Below are positions 25,590-35,182 of a stretch of DNA of 63,209 nt, one piece after another. Numbering within the stretch: the first letter of the stretch is position 1; every line of letters begins with the position of its first letter. The stretch covers positions 1 through 63,209 of the forward strand of contig CADCLS010000002.1 in NCBI GenBank assembly GCA_902802375.1. The letters run 5' to 3'. Origin of the DNA: Oscillospiraceae bacterium. GTDB taxonomy: Bacteria; Bacillota; Clostridia; Oscillospirales; Acutalibacteraceae. The notes beneath the pieces are model-generated. The model had not been told where the DNA came from and did no database searches. It saw nothing but the letters and a program-made list of their open reading frames with translations. The position numbers and the translations under genes were made by a program.

Positions 25590-26477
25590 GTGGTAAAGAA
25601 AGGCTCGGCTTTAATATTTTTAGCTGCGGTTTTATGGGGCGCTGCAGGAATTTTTGTAAAAACCTTAAGCGGTTTTGGCATAACCTCAATGCCGATAGTG
25701 GTTTTCCGCTGCGTATTCACAGTTTTGCTTATCGGAATTATTATGCTTGCCAACAATCCGAGTGGTTTTAAGATAAAACTTCGAGATATTTATCTTTTTG
25801 CGCTTAACGGTATATTCAGCATAGTTATGTTCAACTTTTGTTATTATAAAACAATGGAGTTGTCTACTCTGTCCGTTGCGGCGATACTTCTGTACACCGC
25901 GCCGATATTCGTTATGATAATATCGGTGATTTTTTTAGGAGAAAAATTAAGCTTAAAAAAGATAGCGGCACTTATACTGTCGTTTGGCGGATGTACCTTT
26001 GTTTCAGGTGTTTTAGGCTCGGCGGCAAAAATACCTTACAGCGCTTTAATCTACGGTTTGCTCACGGGATTTGGCTACGCCCTTTATACGATTTTCGGAA
26101 ATATTCTTATTAAAAAGAGTTACAGTACGCTCACAATAATTTTTTACACCTTTCTTTTTGCACTTTTAGGCTCGCTTATAATTACGGCATTTACTCACGA
26201 AACAGCACAGCTGAGGTTTAACGGTGCGGTTTGGCTTTGGGCGCTTTTAATGGCTCTTTGCAATACAATTTTGCCATATATTTTATATACTTCGGGGCTT
26301 AAATTTGTAAGCGCTTCGACGGCGCCGATTATAGCTACTGCCGAGCCTGTCGCCGCCACTGTGGTGGGACTTTTCTACGGTGAAAGGTTAACTTTATACG
26401 GTGTAATCGGAATAGCGTTGGTTTTGGCTTCTGTGGTTATACTTAATATTCGGGGCGGTGAAAAAGGTGGTAATTAG
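25590..26477 (+). CDS. EamA/DMT family transporter
   Basis: A 295-residue membrane protein with about ten hydrophobic helices in two EamA repeats. The second half shows the usual STAPIIATAEPVAATVVG...FYGERLT ending, and the first has AAILLYTAPIFVMIISV. Members export or import metabolites such as amino acids or nucleotides; the substrate is not readable. GTG start behind AGGAG. The end overlaps the ispE start by 20 bases. Confidence 0.88.
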   Translation: MVKKGSALIFLAAVLWGAAGIFVKTLSGFGITSMPIVVFRCVFTVLLIGIIMLANNPSGFKIKLRDIYLFALNGIFSIVMFNFCYYKTMELSTLSVAAILLYTAPIFVMIISVIFLGEKLSLKKIAALILSFGGCTFVSGVLGSAAKIPYSALIYGLLTGFGYALYTIFGNILIKKSYSTLTIIFYTFLFALLGSLIITAFTHETAQLRFNGAVWLWALLMALCNTILPYILYTSGLKFVSASTAPIIATAEPVAATVVGLFYGERLTLYGVIGIALVLASVVILNIRGGEKGGN

Positions 26478-27303
26478 AGCATACGCGAAAATAAATCTTA
26501 CACTTGATATAGTCGGCAAAAGGGAAGACGGTTATCACAATATCGACTCGGTTTTTCAGTCGGTTGGGCTGTTTGATACCGTAAAAGTTGAGAAAAGTGA
26601 TAAGATTTTGGTCGTGTGCGACGGTGTAGAGGAAGAAAAAAACACTGCATTCGCCGCCGCACACGAGTTTTTCGGGTTTACGGGAATATCGGGCGGTGCA
26701 AAAATAGAGATAGAAAAAAGAATACCTATGTTGTCAGGACTCGGCGGCGGCTCGGCTGACGCGGCGGCTGTCATAATTGCGCTGGATAGAATTTATAAAA
26801 CAAATCTGAAAAAACAAGAGCTTGTAACGATAGCCCTGTCTTGCGGTGCCGATGTGCCGTTTTGCATTTCGGGCGGTACTGCAAGAGTGTCGGGTATAGG
26901 TGAGAAAATAACAGAAATGCCTGAAATCAGCGGTCTTTGGGCGGTGATTGTAAAGCACGGTGAAAAGAAGTCGACCGCTGATATGTACAAAAAAATCGAT
27001 AATATAACCGATATTAAACTTTATACTGAAGAATTTGTAAAACACGCCCTGAACGGTGAAAAGGAAATGGCAATTTCGGGTGTGGGCAACGCGTTTTCAG
27101 CCGTTTTTGACGATGATGGCGTATTAAAAATTTTGAGCGAATTAAAGCCTATCGGCGCGGCGCTTTCGGGCAGCGGACCGGCTTGCTTTGCGGTGTTCAG
27201 ATGTGAAATGGAAGCAAAGGCAGCAGCTCAAAAGCTAACAGACTCAGGCTTTTCCCCGTATACTGTGCCGTTTGTAAATTCGGGTAACGCCGTGATTGAA
27301 TAA
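26458..27303 (+). CDS. ispE: 4-diphosphocytidyl-2-C-methyl-D-erythritol kinase
   Basis: A 281-residue GHMP kinase that phosphorylates CDP-ME in the MEP route to isoprenoids. It begins with VIRAYAKINLTLDIVGKREDGYH (N-terminal catalytic Lys/His region), has the ATP loop PMLSGLGGGSADAAAV near residues 85-100, SCGADVPFCISGG, and the C-terminal GAALSGSGPACFAVF. The start is taken as GTG 26458, giving a 20-base overlap with the transporter; a GTG three codons later is also possible. Confidence 0.94.
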   Translation: MKKVVIRAYAKINLTLDIVGKREDGYHNIDSVFQSVGLFDTVKVEKSDKILVVCDGVEEEKNTAFAAAHEFFGFTGISGGAKIEIEKRIPMLSGLGGGSADAAAVIIALDRIYKTNLKKQELVTIALSCGADVPFCISGGTARVSGIGEKITEMPEISGLWAVIVKHGEKKSTADMYKKIDNITDIKLYTEEFVKHALNGEKEMAISGVGNAFSAVFDDDGVLKILSELKPIGAALSGSGPACFAVFRCEMEAKAAAQKLTDSGFSPYTVPFVNSGNAVIE

Positions 27304-27314
27304 GAATTAGAAAT

Positions 27315-27356
27315 CCTGCCAATAATTACCGTAAATTATTGACAGGAGATTTTTTA
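27315..27356 (+). promoter_or_regulatory. Stem-loop overlapping the spoIIR ribosome-binding site
   Basis: A stem CCTG-x-CAATAATT / AATTATTG-x-CAGG (27315-27346, twelve pairs, one mismatch, six-base loop) is followed by ATTTTTT, so it resembles a terminator for ispE. Its 3' strand contains part of the Shine-Dalgarno site CAGGAG of spoIIR, so folding would also hide that site. Confidence 0.6.
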
Positions 27357-27970
27357 TGAAAAAACAAATAAGAAGAAATATCGAAAAAGGCGTGCTGTTC
27401 GGTCTTATCTGCGCTATTATGCTGAGCTTTGCGCGGTTTGATACAAGGTGTGATGAACTCAGAACTTCGGTACTGCGGCTTCATATATTGGCAAATTCCG
27501 ATACTTACGAGGACCAACAGCTTAAATTAAAAGTCAGGGATAAGATTTTAAGTGTAACCGGCGAGCGCTTAAGCAACGCTCAAAATCTTGATGAGGCGAT
27601 TAAAATTGCAAGGTCGGATTTGAATATAATCACCGACGCGGCAAAAGAGGAAATAAGCGCCGAGGGGTACGATTATTCTGTTACGGCAAACATAGAGAAA
27701 AACTTTTTTGAAAACAGAGATTACGGAGATTTCACGCTTCCGGCAGGCGTTTATAATTCGCTTACGGTAAGAATAGGAAATGCTCAGGGGCATAACTGGT
27801 GGTGCGTGGTTTTTCCCGGCGTTTGCCTTCTTGCCGCAAAGAAAACAACACTTAAAGGGGCGGTGTCAGGCGAGAGTGCAAAAGTCGCTTTCGGCGCTGA
27901 TAAATACAAGATTTGCTTCAAGACGGTTGAAATATATCAAAAAATCAGGCATAAATTTTCAAAAAAATAA
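27356..27970 (+). CDS. spoIIR: Stage II sporulation protein R (SpoIIR)
   Basis: A 204-residue signalling protein with an N-terminal hydrophobic segment (about 13-27). In spore formers it is made in the forespore and secreted to activate SpoIIGA, which processes pro-SigmaE in the mother cell. The family blocks LRLHILANSD, QQLKLKVRDKIL, YGDFTLPAGVYNSLTVRIG and GHNWWCVVFPGVC are all present. This is the clearest evidence that the organism belongs to a sporulating lineage. No other sporulation gene is in the window. No clear SigF-type promoter could be recognised. Confidence 0.95.
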   Translation: MKKQIRRNIEKGVLFGLICAIMLSFARFDTRCDELRTSVLRLHILANSDTYEDQQLKLKVRDKILSVTGERLSNAQNLDEAIKIARSDLNIITDAAKEEISAEGYDYSVTANIEKNFFENRDYGDFTLPAGVYNSLTVRIGNAQGHNWWCVVFPGVCLLAAKKTTLKGAVSGESAKVAFGADKYKICFKTVEIYQKIRHKFSKK

Positions 27971-27978
27971 AAAATATA

Positions 27979-28007
27979 CTTGATTTTTAGCGCAGTATGT
28001 GATAATA
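27979..28007 (+). promoter_or_regulatory. rpmE promoter
   Basis: TTGATT (27979-27984), 17 bases, TAATAT (28002-28007), about 37 bases before the rpmE start. Confidence 0.55.
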
Positions 28008-28043
28008 TCACAATGTTACAATTCTTGAAAGGGGTGACTCAGA

Positions 28044-28250
28044 ATGAAAGAAGGTATACATCCGCAGTATGAAAAGGTAACTATCAAGTGTGCTTGCGGT
28101 GCCGAGTTCGAGACGCGCTCTACAAAGAAGGATATTCGTTTGGATATTTGTTCTAAATGTCATCCGTTTTTCACAGGTAAGCAAAAGTTGGTAGATACCG
28201 GTGGTCGTGTTGACAGATTCAAAAAGCGTTTCGGTATTGAAGAAAAATAA
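28044..28250 (+). CDS. rpmE: 50S ribosomal protein L31 (zinc-binding type)
   Basis: A 68-residue ribosomal protein. It is the C+ zinc-binding form, with C16 and C18 in KCACG and C36 and C39 in [10 protein letters not shown]; zinc-starved paralogues lack these. The motif [21 protein letters not shown] is typical of L31 (shown here by its first part [10 protein letters not shown]). GAAAGGGGTGA lies before the ATG. It has its own promoter and terminator. Confidence 0.97.
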   Translation: MKEGIHPQYEKVTIKCACGAEFETRSTKKDIRLDICSKCHPFFTGKQKLVDTGGRVDRFKKRFGIEEK

Positions 28251-28263
28251 TTTAACCCAAATT

Positions 28264-28293
28264 CCGCGACTGTGCTTACAGTTGCGGTTTTTT
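28264..28293 (+). terminator. Rho-independent terminator of rpmE
   Basis: Ten-bp stem CCGCGACTGT/ACAGTTGCGG (one G-U) with a GCTT loop (28264-28287) followed by six T. Confidence 0.92.
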
Positions 28294-28316
28294 GGTATTT
28301 AGCAGGGAGGAAAAGC

Positions 28317-28937
28317 GTGGAACATATAACGGTTATGTCCGAAGGAATGGGCGAATACAGTGAAAAGCATTCACGGTTTATAGGCTTTATAATTCCCTGT
28401 AAAAACGAGCAGGAGGCTTCGCGTATTATTGCGGAAAAACGCAAAGAATATTGGGATGCGCGCCACGCGGTTTATGCCTATATTCTGGCGGATGGAACTG
28501 CTCGCTTTTCCGATGACGGCGAGCCTCACGGCACTGCAGGCAAGCCTGTTTTAGAGGTTTTATCTTCAAGCGGTATAAAGAACGCGGTGGTTGTGGTTAT
28601 ACGCTATTTCGGCGGTATATTGCTCGGCACCGGCGGACTTGTACGCGCATATACAGCCGCGGCAAAGGCCGCCGTTCAGAATTGCAGTAAGGCTAAAACG
28701 GTGCCGGCTTGCCGCTTTACAGTAAATGTCTCTTATGCTGAGTATGACCGTTTTTTGTTCCTGCTTCATGACTTCGGAGCGATAATCGAAAAATCGGAGT
28801 TTGCCGATAAGGTCAGTCTGCAATTTACGGTAAAATCAAGTTTAAGCGATAATTGCATCACAAAAATCAGTGAGGCTTTTTCTTCGTCTTTACTGCCGGA
28901 ATTTGAAGAAAAAACCGAAATTTATGATAAAATCTGA
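28317..28937 (+). CDS. yigZ: YigZ/IMPACT family protein (UPF0029 with DUF1949)
   Basis: A 206-residue protein with the N-terminal IMPACT domain (SRFIGFIIPCKNEQEA, DARHAVYAYIL, FSDDGEPHGTAGKPVLEVL, VVVVIRYFGGILLGTGGL) and a C-terminal ferredoxin-like DUF1949 domain. Relatives bind ribosomes or nucleic acid and influence the stress response; the molecular role in bacteria is not settled. GTG 28317 follows GGGAGG at the right distance, so I reject a longer frame that runs into the rpmE terminator. Confidence 0.9.
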   Translation: MEHITVMSEGMGEYSEKHSRFIGFIIPCKNEQEASRIIAEKRKEYWDARHAVYAYILADGTARFSDDGEPHGTAGKPVLEVLSSSGIKNAVVVVIRYFGGILLGTGGLVRAYTAAAKAAVQNCSKAKTVPACRFTVNVSYAEYDRFLFLLHDFGAIIEKSEFADKVSLQFTVKSSLSDNCITKISEAFSSSLLPEFEEKTEIYDKI

Positions 28938-28951
28938 GTTTTTAGAGGATT

Positions 28952-28979
28952 TTGAAGAGTTTTAGCGAATATCTATATT
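28952..28979 (+). promoter_or_regulatory. Possible promoter before dgt
   Basis: TTGAAG (28952-28957), 16 bases, TATATT (28974-28979). It lies 25 bases before the dgt start and could drive dgt-dnaG-sigA. Confidence 0.4.
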
Positions 28980-29003
28980 AGAAGGCTTTTTTGGGGGTGT
29001 GTT

Positions 29004-30002
29004 ATGAATCCGCGCGAGATTTCAGAAAATAACGAAAGGCTTATATTGTCAGAGTTTGCAACATTGAGCGTAAACACCAAAGGTCGTCGCAGAGAGGAAG
29101 AAAAGTGTGATTTGCGTACGGATTTTCAGCGTGACCGCGACCGAATAATCCACTGTAAAGCTTTCCGCAGGCTAAAGCACAAAACACAGGTGTTTTTATC
29201 CCCTGAATCGGATCATTACCGTACGCGCCTTACGCATACATTAGAGGTTTCTCAGATAGCAAGAACCGTTGCAAGGGTGCTTAGGCTCAACGAAGACCTT
29301 ACAGAGGCGATAGCGCTCGCACACGACCTTGGTCATACACCTTTCGGTCATGCAGGGGAGCGAGCGATAAACAGTCTTGTAGAAGGTGGATTTACACATT
29401 TCGAGCAGGGCGTGCGTGTTTGCGAGGTCTTGGAAAAAGGTGGAGTAGGGCTTAATCTTACAGCCGAGGTGCTGGACGGCATTCTTAACCATACGCGCGG
29501 CGATTGGGCTTCAACTCCCGAAGGCAAAATCGTTCGCTTCAGCGATAGAATAGCGTATATAAATCACGATATTGATGATGCGATAAGCGCAGGAATTATA
29601 ACCGAAAACGACCTGCCGAGGGAAGCTACCGAGTATCTCGGAAATAAAAAAAGCAAGCGTATAAACAGCCTTGTAAAATCGCTTGTTGAAAATAGCCGCG
29701 GCGCTGATATAAAAATGGATGGCGAGACGGAAAAGTATTATGAAATAATGCATAAATTCCTCTTTGATTCGGTTTATACAAACCCTGTTGCAAAGTCTGA
29801 AGAAAAGAAAGTCGGCGGCATAATTGAGGGCATTTACGAGCATATAATGAAGCACCCTGAGAAGCTCGTGGGAGAGTATAAATCAGTGTTGGAAACCGAC
29901 GGCATATCCCGTGCCGCGGCGGACTATATTGCAGGTATGACCGACCATTTTGCGGTAGCTACATTTGATAACATTTACATACCGAAATTCTGGAGAATAT
30001 AA
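29004..30002 (+). CDS. dgt: dGTPase-like dNTP triphosphohydrolase (HD domain)
   Basis: A 332-residue HD-superfamily enzyme that splits dNTPs into deoxynucleoside and triphosphate. The HD metal ligands are visible: H in RLTHTLEVSQIAR, and the HD pair in LAHDLGHTPFGHAGERA, with a later D in FSDRIAYINHDIDD. The N-terminal RTDFQRDRDRIIHCKAFRRL block is typical. Length fits the shorter Gram-positive form. It begins behind GGGGGTG and is followed after 24 bases by dnaG, a gene order common in Clostridia. Confidence 0.92.
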   Translation: MNPREISENNERLILSEFATLSVNTKGRRREEEKCDLRTDFQRDRDRIIHCKAFRRLKHKTQVFLSPESDHYRTRLTHTLEVSQIARTVARVLRLNEDLTEAIALAHDLGHTPFGHAGERAINSLVEGGFTHFEQGVRVCEVLEKGGVGLNLTAEVLDGILNHTRGDWASTPEGKIVRFSDRIAYINHDIDDAISAGIITENDLPREATEYLGNKKSKRINSLVKSLVENSRGADIKMDGETEKYYEIMHKFLFDSVYTNPVAKSEEKKVGGIIEGIYEHIMKHPEKLVGEYKSVLETDGISRAAADYIAGMTDHFAVATFDNIYIPKFWRI

Positions 30003-30026
30003 ACTTAATTGTAAAGGAGGGTTTTT

Positions 30027-31808
30027 GTGGCGATAAGCGAGTCGACTATTAACGAAATCAAATACCGTAATGATATAGAATCTGTAATATCGCCTTATGT
30101 GGAGCTTAAACGCAGAGGGAAAAATCTTATAGGTCTTTGCCCGTTCCATAACGAAAAAACCCCTTCCTTTACTGTTTATCCCGAAAGCGGTTCTTTTTAC
30201 TGCTTCGGTTGCAAAGCAGGCGGAGATATTTTCACATTTGTAAAGCTCATAGAGAATCTTGATTATATAGACGCGGTGCGATTACTTGCAGAGCGCTCAG
30301 GTATTGCGATTGAAGAGGATAGTTACGATAATTCACTCAGTAAACTCAAAGAAAAAGTTTATGACATTAATCGGGAAACCGCAAGGTTTTTTCACGAATA
30401 TTTAATGTCGCCCGATGGCAAATGGGCGCTTGATTATCTTGTGGGCAGAGGACTTAAAATCTCAACAATAAGGCATTTCGGGCTTGGCGCCGCGCCGGAT
30501 AGTTGGGACATGCTTACAAATCACCTTAAAGCAAAAGGATATTCATTTTCTGATATGCTTGCGGCAAATGTTATAGGAAAAAGCCAGAGGGGAAGCTATT
30601 ACGATAGGTTCAGACGGCGAGTGATGTTCCCGATAATTGATATAAGGGGCAGAGTTATAGCATTCAGCGGACGGGCTATGCCGGGCGAAGATAAAAAAAG
30701 CGGCAAATATGTAAATACATCTGATACGCCTGTTTATAAAAAAAGCGAAAATCTTTTCGGTATGAATTTTGCAAAAAGCCATTGTGCTGAGAGCGTTATA
30801 CTTGTTGAAGGCAATATGGATGTTATATCTCTTCATCAGGCGGGCTTTGAAAATGCCGTGGCGGCGCTAGGAACATCCTTTACGAACGAGCAGGCAAAGC
30901 TTTTATCGCGTTACACTAAAGAGATAGTTTTAACGCTTGACGCGGACGCCGCAGGTATAAACGCGGCGGCGCGTGCAGGAGAGATACTTAAAAACACAGG
31001 ACTTCGGGTGCGTGTTGTATCTGTGCCTGACGGCAAAGACCCGGATGAATTTATAAAGAAACACGGTGCGGCAGGCTTTCGCGCAGTGCTTGACGGCGCT
31101 GTTAACGAGATAGAGTACAAGCTTTTGAGCGCGGTAGCAGATATAGATGTCAATACCGATGACGGAAAGGTTAAATATATTTCGCGTGCGGCAGAGATTA
31201 TAGCACAGTCTGATAATGCAATCGAGCGTGATGTTTATATAGGGAGACTCAGCGAGAAATACAGTATATCCCGTTCGGCGGTTACGGCGAGGGTAGATGA
31301 AATAAGGCGGTCAAACGCGAAAAAAAGCCAAAAGAAAGCAATAAACGAGGTAATTAGGCCGAAGTTTGACGCAAACGCCGCCAATCCTCAAAAACGCTTA
31401 AATCCGACGGCTACCGCGGCGGAGGAATGTGTAATATCGGTGCTTTTTTCTCACCCCGATTATTTTGAAGAGGCGTATAAGAGGCTTAAGCCGGACGGTA
31501 TGATAACCTCCTTAAACTCACGGATATATGAAAAGATTTGCGAGGTGTTGTCAGCAGGGAAGACACTTGATATATCTCTTTTTTCAGACACTTTAAGCGA
31601 CTCGCAAATGGGTTATTTAGTATCGCTTGTAAACAGTGACAGAGCCCGGGAAAACCCGCTTATAGTATTAAAAGACAGTATTTCGGTAATATTAGACGAA
31701 GGTGAAAAAAAGAGCACGGCGGACATTAAAAATATGGGTATTGACGAATGGGCTCAAAATCTTAAAAGGGTTATAGAAAACAAAAAAAGGGGAAATAAAA
31801 ATGGCTGA
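30027..31808 (+). CDS. dnaG: DNA primase
   Basis: A 593-residue primase that makes RNA primers at the replication fork. The N-terminal zinc-binding domain shows [11 protein letters not shown] and [10 protein letters not shown] (near residues 40-65). The Toprim part has [17 protein letters not shown] and [13 protein letters not shown]. The C-terminal helicase-interaction domain is present. GTG start behind AAGGAGG. The stop overlaps the sigA start by eight bases, so translation is probably coupled, as in the classical macromolecular-synthesis operon. Confidence 0.96.
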   Translation: MAISESTINEIKYRNDIESVISPYVELKRRGKNLIGLCPFHNEKTPSFTVYPESGSFYCFGCKAGGDIFTFVKLIENLDYIDAVRLLAERSGIAIEEDSYDNSLSKLKEKVYDINRETARFFHEYLMSPDGKWALDYLVGRGLKISTIRHFGLGAAPDSWDMLTNHLKAKGYSFSDMLAANVIGKSQRGSYYDRFRRRVMFPIIDIRGRVIAFSGRAMPGEDKKSGKYVNTSDTPVYKKSENLFGMNFAKSHCAESVILVEGNMDVISLHQAGFENAVAALGTSFTNEQAKLLSRYTKEIVLTLDADAAGINAAARAGEILKNTGLRVRVVSVPDGKDPDEFIKKHGAAGFRAVLDGAVNEIEYKLLSAVADIDVNTDDGKVKYISRAAEIIAQSDNAIERDVYIGRLSEKYSISRSAVTARVDEIRRSNAKKSQKKAINEVIRPKFDANAANPQKRLNPTATAAEECVISVLFSHPDYFEEAYKRLKPDGMITSLNSRIYEKICEVLSAGKTLDISLFSDTLSDSQMGYLVSLVNSDRARENPLIVLKDSISVILDEGEKKSTADIKNMGIDEWAQNLKRVIENKKRGNKNG

Positions 31809-32868
31809 AGAAAAAAATGAAAAATCTTTATCTAAAGAGGAGCCGGCGGTATCCGAGCCGATAGACGAAGAAGAAAAGAACGAAAGCATAGACGATATAG
31901 AAAACGCTCCGGACGACCTTGAAGGGCTTTTCAGCGAGCCGAGCGTTCTTGATATTGACTATGACGAGGAACCGAGCGAGGAACAGTTAAAGCTCGAAGA
32001 AGTAGATGTTGAGAATTTAACCGACGATATATCGCTTGACAGTATATCGCTTGACGACCCTGTAAAGGTTTATCTGCGTGAAATAGGCAGAGTGCCGCTT
32101 CTTACCTCAGAGGAAGAAATTGAGCTTGCCGTCAGAATAGCCGACGGTGACGAGATTGCAAAGCAAAGACTTACCGAAGCAAATTTAAGGCTTGTTGTCA
32201 GTATAGCAAAAAAATATGTAGGCAGAGGAATGTACTTTTTGGACCTTATTCAAGAGGGAAATGTAGGTCTTATAAAAGCAGTAGATAAATTTGATTACAC
32301 TAAAGGCTTTAAGTTTTCAACATACGCTACTTGGTGGATAAGGCAGGCAATAACCAGAGCTATTGCAGACCAGGCGCGAACAATACGAATACCCGTTCAT
32401 ATGGTGGAAACAATAAACAGGCTTAAGAAGATACAAAGTCAGCTTCTGCACGAAAACGGATACGAGCCGAGCGAAGAAATAATTGCCGAGAAAATGGGAC
32501 TTCCCGTTGAGCGCGTACGCGAAATAATGAGAGTCGCTCAAGAGCCGGTTTCTATGGAGACGCCGATAGGTCCGGAGGAGGATTCCCGTCTTATGGACTT
32601 TATAAAAGACGAAGAGGCTTTAGCACCGGATGAGGCTGCGCTTAAAACCATAACAAACGAGGATATTGACAGCGTGCTTCATACCCTCACTCCCCGTGAG
32701 GAAGCGGTAATAAGGCTTCGCTTCGGTCTTAAAGACGGGCGCTGCCACACGCTTGAAGAGGTCGGAACGGAATTTAATGTAACCCGTGAGCGTATTCGTC
32801 AGATAGAGGCTAAGGCATTAAGAAAACTCCGTCATCCGGTAAGAAGCAACAAATTCAGGGAGAAATAA
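31801..32868 (+). CDS. sigA: RNA polymerase primary sigma factor (SigA/RpoD)
   Basis: A 355-residue housekeeping sigma factor. After an acidic N-terminal stretch of about 85 residues (shorter than E. coli and without a full region 1.1) come region 1.2 ([16 protein letters not shown]), region 2 with [19 protein letters not shown] and [14 protein letters not shown], region 3, and region 4.2 with [20 protein letters not shown]. The TTGACA/TATAAT boxes across the window fit recognition by this protein. It overlaps dnaG and is followed by an unknown gene. Confidence 0.97.
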   Translation: MAEEKNEKSLSKEEPAVSEPIDEEEKNESIDDIENAPDDLEGLFSEPSVLDIDYDEEPSEEQLKLEEVDVENLTDDISLDSISLDDPVKVYLREIGRVPLLTSEEEIELAVRIADGDEIAKQRLTEANLRLVVSIAKKYVGRGMYFLDLIQEGNVGLIKAVDKFDYTKGFKFSTYATWWIRQAITRAIADQARTIRIPVHMVETINRLKKIQSQLLHENGYEPSEEIIAEKMGLPVERVREIMRVAQEPVSMETPIGPEEDSRLMDFIKDEEALAPDEAALKTITNEDIDSVLHTLTPREEAVIRLRFGLKDGRCHTLEEVGTEFNVTRERIRQIEAKALRKLRHPVRSNKFREK

Positions 32869-32908
32869 TTAAAAGATTTTGATTTTACTGCAAGGGAGGC
32901 AGACCGAT

Positions 32909-33442
32909 ATGTTACCTGATAATGACAGCGATGTTAAAATATACGGAAAAGCTAATAAAGATACAAAGGCCGCATCTGCGGAAATGTCCGGCAAAGGGAT
33001 TACAAGCGCTCAGAGAGCCGCCGCTAAGAAGGTGGGTATCGTTGTTGCCGAGCAGTTTCTAAAGGACGCAAAGAATTCCGATTTTGGGGAGAATTCCGAT
33101 TACAGCCTTATAATACAAAGGCGTCTGCTTTTATCATTTTCCGCAACTGCCGGCTTTGAGCAGTATATAGGCGACGATGCACTTGTGGGCATTGCGCAAA
33201 AGAGCTTTCTTGATACTATAAAAAGAGCGAGCGACGATATATATAAAACCTCATCGGATATGGGCGCGTTTTCTTTTTATTACCTGGCTTTTCGCCGAGG
33301 CTCGGATATAGAAAGAAGAATGGGGCAGACCTTTGCTATGCTCTGCTCGCACGACGGAGACCCCATTTTTCAAGAACTTGGAGAGGCACTTTACTGCTGG
33401 TTTACTTCGGTGGTGAGAAAAGCAGTAAAAGAATACATTTAA
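32909..33442 (+). CDS. Conserved-looking protein of unknown function downstream of sigA
   Basis: A 177-residue soluble protein, probably mostly helical, that I cannot assign. It has a polar N-terminal tail of about 30 residues, then helices with segments SAQRAAAKKVGIVVAEQFL, DYSLIIQRRLLLSFSATAG and GAFSFYYLAFRRG. There is no signal peptide, membrane helix or metal motif. The ATG at 32909 lies behind GGGAGG; a longer frame to 32879 has no such site. The 40-base gap to sigA suggests co-transcription. Confidence 0.65.
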   Translation: MLPDNDSDVKIYGKANKDTKAASAEMSGKGITSAQRAAAKKVGIVVAEQFLKDAKNSDFGENSDYSLIIQRRLLLSFSATAGFEQYIGDDALVGIAQKSFLDTIKRASDDIYKTSSDMGAFSFYYLAFRRGSDIERRMGQTFAMLCSHDGDPIFQELGEALYCWFTSVVRKAVKEYI

Positions 33443-33449
33443 TTTATTG

Positions 33450-33478
33450 TTGAAAAAGATAATAAGTTGATATAAAAT
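33450..33478 (+). promoter_or_regulatory. Promoter of the beta-CASP hydrolase operon
   Basis: TTGAAA (33450-33455), 17 bases, TAAAAT (33473-33478). Transcription would start near 33485, leaving a leader of about 100 bases before the GTG at 33584. Confidence 0.65.
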
Positions 33479-33502
33479 ATAAGTCGGTAGGGTTTGCCGG
33501 CT

Positions 33503-33567
33503 TAAGCATAGCGCAAAATTCGTCCGCTAAAATCGAGTTCGGGTATGTGCGCTATGCTTATATTTTT
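33503..33567 (+). promoter_or_regulatory. Leader stem-loop with terminator-like T-tract
   Basis: A perfect 13-bp inverted repeat (33503-33515 with 33548-33560, TAAGCATAGCGCA/TGCGCTATGCTTA) encloses 32 bases and is followed by TATTTTT, shortly before the Shine-Dalgarno site of the next gene. It could work as an attenuator or as a processing or binding site for an RNase. Confidence 0.65.
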
Positions 33568-33583
33568 CGTTAGGAGAATTGTT

Positions 33584-35182
33584 GTGAAAATCACATTTAT
33601 CGGTGCTGCTCATGAGGTTACAGGCTCTTGTACTTTAATAAGCGCCTGCGGTAAAAACATTCTTGTTGACTGCGGACTTGAGCAGGGTATAAACATATAT
33701 GAAAATATTGATATTCCCGTGCCGTTTTGCGATATAGACGCGGTGCTTCTCACTCACGCGCATATCGACCATTCGGGAAAAATTCCTTATATTGTTGCAA
33801 ATGGCTTTAAGGGTAAAATATACTGCACTCAGGCAACGCGCAAGCTATCGGATATAATGCTTAAGGATTCGGCTCACATTCAGGAATTTGAGGCTCAATG
33901 GCGCTCGCGTAAGGCGCGCAGAGCAGGTGAGGCTGAATATGTACCGCTTTACACCGTACGCGATGCCGAAAATGCTATCAAGCTCTTCCGCGGTGTCTCA
34001 TATGGCGAAAAAATAAAGATATTTGAGGGTATAACTGTCCGTTTTTTTGATGCAGGTCATCTTTTGGGTTCGGCAAGTATAGAGGTTGAAATAGGCGAAA
34101 ACGGTATAAGCAGAACCATAGTGTTTTCGGGCGATGTCGGCAATATCGACCGACCGCTTATAAATAACCCGACGCCGGTTAAATGCGCTGATTATGTTGT
34201 TATAGAGTCCACCTACGGCGATAGGCTTCACGGAGAGCGTCCTGATTATGTAAGGCAGCTAGCGGATATTATTGAGGATACCTTTAGCCGCGGCGGTAAT
34301 CTGATAATCCCCTCATTTGCAATAGGCAGAACGCAGGAAATGCTTTATCTCATACGGATTATAAAGGAAAAGGGACTTGTAAAAACAAACCCCGATTTTC
34401 CCGTATTTATTGATAGCCCTCTGGCGCTTGAGGCGACGAAGATTTATTCTTCCGGTATGACCGATTATTATGATAATGAAACGATTGATTTGCTGTCTCG
34501 CGGTATTGACCCGATAAGCTTTAAGGGGCTAAATCTTGCTGTCACAAGCGAGGAATCAAAGAATATAAATTTTGATAACACCCCTAAAATTATAATTTCC
34601 GCCTCTGGTATGTGCGATGCAGGCAGGATAAGACATCACTTAAAGCATAATCTTTGGCGCGCCAATTCGACAATTCTTTTTGTCGGTTTTCAGGCACAAG
34701 GTACTATTGGCAGAAAGCTGATAGACGGAGAAAAGCAGATTCGTCTTTTCGGGGAGGATATAGCTGTCAAAGCAAAGATAGAAATGCTCAAGGGCGTTAG
34801 CGGTCACGCGGACAAGGACGGACTGCTTCGCTGGCTTTCCGCGATAGATACACCGCCGGAGCTGGTATTTGTAAATCACGGCGAGGATAGCGTATGCGAT
34901 GAGTTTGCAAATACGATAAGTGAAAAGCTCGGTATGAATGCTTTTGCACCGTTCAGCGGGGACTGCTTTGATATAGCAAATGGCGAATGGGTCTTTAGGG
35001 CAAGCGCTAAAAAGGTGGATAAAGGCACGGAGGCAAGGCTCAGGGCTGATACCGTTTATGCAAGGCTTTTATCGTCGCTCGATAGAATAACGCACCTCGT
35101 AAGAGGCTTTCGCGAGCGTTCAAACAAAGAAAAAGCCGCTTTTGCGGACAGTATAAATTCAGTGTGTGACAAATATGAATGA
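33584..35182 (+). CDS. Metallo-beta-lactamase/beta-CASP hydrolase (RNase-like)
   Basis: A 532-residue protein with the MBL signature LTHAHIDHSGKIPY, GDVGNIDRP, and the beta-CASP plus RMMBL parts (SFAIGRTQEMLY, SASGMCDAGRIRHHL, VSGHADKDGL). Proteins of this CPSF73/RNase J-like group cut RNA; bacterial members are often annotated as exonuclease or MBL hydrolase. Zinc ligands H, H, D, H of motif 2 are all there, so it is likely active. GTG 33584 follows TAGGAGA. The leader stem-loop just upstream may be a target for its own product. It overlaps the next gene by eight bases. Confidence 0.88.
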   Translation: MKITFIGAAHEVTGSCTLISACGKNILVDCGLEQGINIYENIDIPVPFCDIDAVLLTHAHIDHSGKIPYIVANGFKGKIYCTQATRKLSDIMLKDSAHIQEFEAQWRSRKARRAGEAEYVPLYTVRDAENAIKLFRGVSYGEKIKIFEGITVRFFDAGHLLGSASIEVEIGENGISRTIVFSGDVGNIDRPLINNPTPVKCADYVVIESTYGDRLHGERPDYVRQLADIIEDTFSRGGNLIIPSFAIGRTQEMLYLIRIIKEKGLVKTNPDFPVFIDSPLALEATKIYSSGMTDYYDNETIDLLSRGIDPISFKGLNLAVTSEESKNINFDNTPKIIISASGMCDAGRIRHHLKHNLWRANSTILFVGFQAQGTIGRKLIDGEKQIRLFGEDIAVKAKIEMLKGVSGHADKDGLLRWLSAIDTPPELVFVNHGEDSVCDEFANTISEKLGMNAFAPFSGDCFDIANGEWVFRASAKKVDKGTEARLRADTVYARLLSSLDRITHLVRGFRERSNKEKAAFADSINSVCDKYE

